Part shown: piece by piece, positions 4,177-6,308 of the stretch
How positions within the stretch are numbered: position 1 is the stretch's first letter
Layout of the letters: every line of letters begins with the position of its first letter
NCBI GenBank assembly: GCA_964427955.1
Contig: CAYRWY010000350.1
Coordinates: 1 to 6,308, forward strand
Source: JACRBK01 sp964427955
GTDB lineage: Bacteria > Chloroflexota > Anaerolineae > Aggregatilineales > Aggregatilineaceae
DNA length: 6,308 bases
Direction of reading: 5' to 3'
Made by a program: the position numbers and the translations under genes
The notes under the pieces: model-generated
Told to the model about the DNA's origin: nothing
The model's input: only the letters and a program-made list of their open reading frames with translations
Database searches by the model: none

Positions 4177-6308
4177 TGATCCGATTTGTCCCGTTCTTGA
4201 GTTTCCTTGCGATGCTCCAACAGGCGCGAAGCGAGGGTCTTTTCGCGCGGAACAGGTTGAGGGGCGGATTCTTTGACTACCGGCTTGCTGGCGACCGCTG
4301 TTTTGGTTTTCGGAGCCTCACGCGGTGGCTTGGGCGGGCGCTGCTCGACCGGCGGAGGTGCGGCAGGTTCTTCCGGAGATTCCGGCCCGGTTCCGGTGCT
4401 CCGGGCACGATCTTTGGCATCCAGCAGACGGCCCAGGCGCTCCGACGGTTCGAGCGGCAGCGCCACCCGCTTGCGCCGGAACAGAGTCTTCAGGGCAGCC
4501 CACGCTTTATCCCAATCCCCCCGCGTGAAGACCAACCGCCGGACGCCCACATCCACCGGCAGCAGCAGCAGGGCTGCCAGCACGAAATACTGCCAGATCG
4601 GTTGGGCCGCCTGTTCCTGGTCGAGGTTGTGGAAAAAGGCGTTCTTCGGCGCGTCGCGCAAGGACTCGCCGTGGGTGGTGTTCGCGATCCGTTGCAGCAG
4701 GCTGAGAGGAGCATCCTGGCCGGTGGCCGAGTAGTCCACGCGATACTCTGCCGAATAGCTCAGGACCCACCCGGTTGTCTGCCGGATCGACTGGGCGGGC
4801 TGTCCGCTGCTGCCCGCCGTCTGACCGGCGACGGTGAGGAAGTAGGCCCCTTCCTGTTGAGGGGTGAAGACGGCTTCGTAACGTCCAGGTGCCGTTTGTT
4901 GGAGGGCGAGCGTCGTCGTATCCAACTGGGTGCTGACCACGGTCGCGTTCAGATTCAGGCCGTTGAGATAGCCGCCGTTGTTATCGCGCACGTCCACCAC
5001 CAACACCGCCTGCTTGCCCTGCTCGACGACGCGCGCCTCGACGTTGTTGTTGGTACCCTTGCTGATGGTCCAGCGAATGGTCTGGTTCCAGAAGTCCGAG
5101 AAACCTGACCAGTTCAGCCAGTTGGCTCCCCACCGCGAGGTCGCGTCCGAAGTGAATGCCACTGCCCGGCCCAATCCGTACTGCCACGTCGCCAGGATCG
5201 GGTCTTCTTCCGGGCCGCGCAGCACCACGGTCGCCAGGTCTTTGGGCGTGGTGGCCACGTACCCTTTCAGGGCGGGCATACTGCTGATGCCGTCCATGAT
5301 GGGATGACGGGTCGCCAGCGCCGGAAAGAAATCCTCCTCCGAGATGTACGACCGCGTCGCGAGCAGGGTCTCGGCGGTGAAAATCGCCGGGATGGTCGAA
5401 ATGTCGTACGCCAGGTGGAATTTCCCATTGCCCGCGATGGCGACATCGTGCAGCCAGCGCGCGTAATCCTGGCCGATGGCGACCACCGAGGTGGTGATGC
5501 CGTAGTTCTGGTACATGCGCGAGACGGTCGGCACGATCCCGCCCGGATCGGACCCGCCGTCCGTCAGCAGGATGATGTGCTTCAATTCGGACGGATCGCC
5601 GCGCAGCACCTGGTCGGCAGACTGGATACCCTGGTAGATGTTCGTGCCGCCGCCCGGTCGCAGCGATCCCACCAGCGCGCGCAGTCGGTCCCGGTTGGAC
5701 TGGTCCCCGACGGTCTGCAAATCGACCACGTAATACGCGCTCACATCGAACGACAGCACCCCGGTCCGGTCGTTGTCGTTCAGCAGATCGAACGAGCGCA
5801 CCACGGCTTCTTTAGCCAGTTCCAGGTTCGTGACTCCGCCCGCGCTCGATACTTCCATACTGCCGGAGCGGTCGATCAGGAACAGCAGGGTCATCTGCGG
5901 AATGCGTTTCTGATCGCGCAGCCGCATTTCGACCGGCAGCGTCTCTTCCAGCGGCGTCTCGAAATAGCCGCCGACGCCGTAGCTGTTCGGCCCGCCGATC
6001 ACGACCAGCCCGCCGCCGAGATCGCGCACGTACGCCTGCAAATACTTCATGCGGTCGGTGGTCATCTCGGTGGCCGAGACGTTGGCGAGGATGATGCTGT
6101 CATAGCTGCTCAAGGGCGCCAATCCCATCGGCAGATCGTGCGGTCCCAGCACATCGACCTGTAACCCGGATTCTTCCAGCACGTTTTGCAGCGCGTCGAT
6201 CTCGCGCTGGTCGGACGTCACAAGCAGCACGCGCGGCGGTCCGGTGACCTCGGTGAAAGCCGAAAGCTGGTTGTTCTGATAAAACGTATCGCCGCTGCGG
6301 GGTTCGAC
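4173..6308 (-). CDS. VWA-domain membrane protein with amidotransferase-like domain (5' end beyond the right edge)
   Basis: The reading frame is open from the window edge at 6308 to the TGA at 4175-4173 (711 codons), so the true start lies outside. The GTG at 6230 is an internal Val. Positions below count from the edge. Residues 1-22 (SGDTFYQNNQLSAFTEV) resemble the end of an Ig-like domain of BatA-type proteins. Residues 25-127 form a class I glutamine-amidotransferase-like domain (VLLVTSD, then GGGLVVIGGPNSYGVGG). No Cys occurs anywhere in the visible protein, so that domain cannot be a Cys amidotransferase. Residues about 138-315 are a von Willebrand factor A domain with a full MIDAS site: DRSGSM (146-151), Thr222 in GGGTNIYQG, and Asp250 in LLTDGGSD. 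A segment with WQYGLGRAVAFTSD follows, then a beta-rich Ig-like region (about 422-500), a transmembrane helix (about 573-588, FVLAALLLLPVDVGV) and a long Pro/Lys/Glu-rich tail. The bulk is probably outside the membrane and the charged tail inside. It is the first visible gene of the minus operon, and its promoter is not in view. The function is probably metal-dependent protein binding in the envelope. Confidence 0.88.
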   Translation of the reverse strand, partial: VEPRSGDTFYQNNQLSAFTEVTGPPRVLLVTSDQREIDALQNVLEESGLQVDVLGPHDLPMGLAPLSSYDSIILANVSATEMTTDRMKYLQAYVRDLGGGLVVIGGPNSYGVGGYFETPLEETLPVEMRLRDQKRIPQMTLLFLIDRSGSMEVSSAGGVTNLELAKEAVVRSFDLLNDNDRTGVLSFDVSAYYVVDLQTVGDQSNRDRLRALVGSLRPGGGTNIYQGIQSADQVLRGDPSELKHIILLTDGGSDPGGIVPTVSRMYQNYGITTSVVAIGQDYARWLHDVAIAGNGKFHLAYDISTIPAIFTAETLLATRSYISEEDFFPALATRHPIMDGISSMPALKGYVATTPKDLATVVLRGPEEDPILATWQYGLGRAVAFTSDATSRWGANWLNWSGFSDFWNQTIRWTISKGTNNNVEARVVEQGKQAVLVVDVRDNNGGYLNGLNLNATVVSTQLDTTTLALQQTAPGRYEAVFTPQQEGAYFLTVAGQTAGSSGQPAQSIRQTTGWVLSYSAEYRVDYSATGQDAPLSLLQRIANTTHGESLRDAPKNAFFHNLDQEQAAQPIWQYFVLAALLLLPVDVGVRRLVFTRGDWDKAWAALKTLFRRKRVALPLEPSERLGRLLDAKDRARSTGTGPESPEEPAAPPPVEQRPPKPPREAPKTKTAVASKPVVKESAPQPVPREKTLASRLLEHRKETQERDKSDQ

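Noticed and set aside
3418..4179. A 253-codon plus-strand open frame antisense to the lipoprotein gene
   Set aside because: It has no domain or ribosome site, and it is opposite a clear NAGPA-type protein with conserved motifs.
4176..5108. A 310-codon plus-strand open frame antisense to the VWA gene
   Set aside because: The translation is Arg/Gly-rich without domains, while the opposite strand has an evident VWA protein with transmembrane segment. It is a shadow.
5304..6164. A 286-codon plus-strand open frame antisense to the VWA domain
   Set aside because: The composition (Arg, Gln, His, Asp, Val) is that of a complement of coding sequence, and the MIDAS motifs are on the other strand.

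Overview
The window is GC-rich (about 60% by eye) and densely coded, with five substantially visible genes plus the first 48 codons of a sixth. It looks chromosomal: no insertion sequence, prophage, tRNA/rRNA or CRISPR signal is visible. The gene mix (large VWA/amidotransferase-like membrane protein, phosphodiester glycosidase lipoprotein, papain-like C39/LysM protein, class IV aminotransferase) and the protein style suggest a Chloroflexota (Anaerolineae-like) bacterium. That is an impression from gene content, not a phylogenetic result.

Layout. Bases 1-145 (minus strand) hold the 5' end of an ECF sigma factor gene that runs off the left edge. A 168-bp divergent intergenic region (146-313) separates it from a plus-strand pair 24 bp apart: a ketol-acid reductoisomerase-like protein (314-1333) and a C39-like cysteine peptidase with a C-terminal LysM domain (1358-2416). 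A perfect 9-bp hairpin at 2438-2461 lies between this pair and a convergent minus-strand operon and could terminate both. That operon is read from the right edge: a VWA/amidotransferase-like membrane protein (5' end outside the window, open from 6308 to 4173), a phosphodiester glycosidase-type lipoprotein (4176-3358, ATGA overlap with the VWA gene) and a class IV PLP aminotransferase (3348-2467, 9 bp after the previous stop).

How the genes may work together. The VWA protein and the lipoprotein are both envelope proteins and appear translationally coupled, so a joint envelope role is plausible; the aminotransferase is probably a cytosolic passenger. The most unusual part is the plus-strand pair. 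The IlvC-like protein keeps the fold landmarks of ketol-acid reductoisomerase but has lost several catalytic and metal-binding residues, so it is unlikely to make branched-chain amino acids. It is paired with a LysM-bearing C39 peptidase that has no visible signal peptide, and stands opposite an ECF sigma factor. No function for this pair can be assigned from sequence alone.
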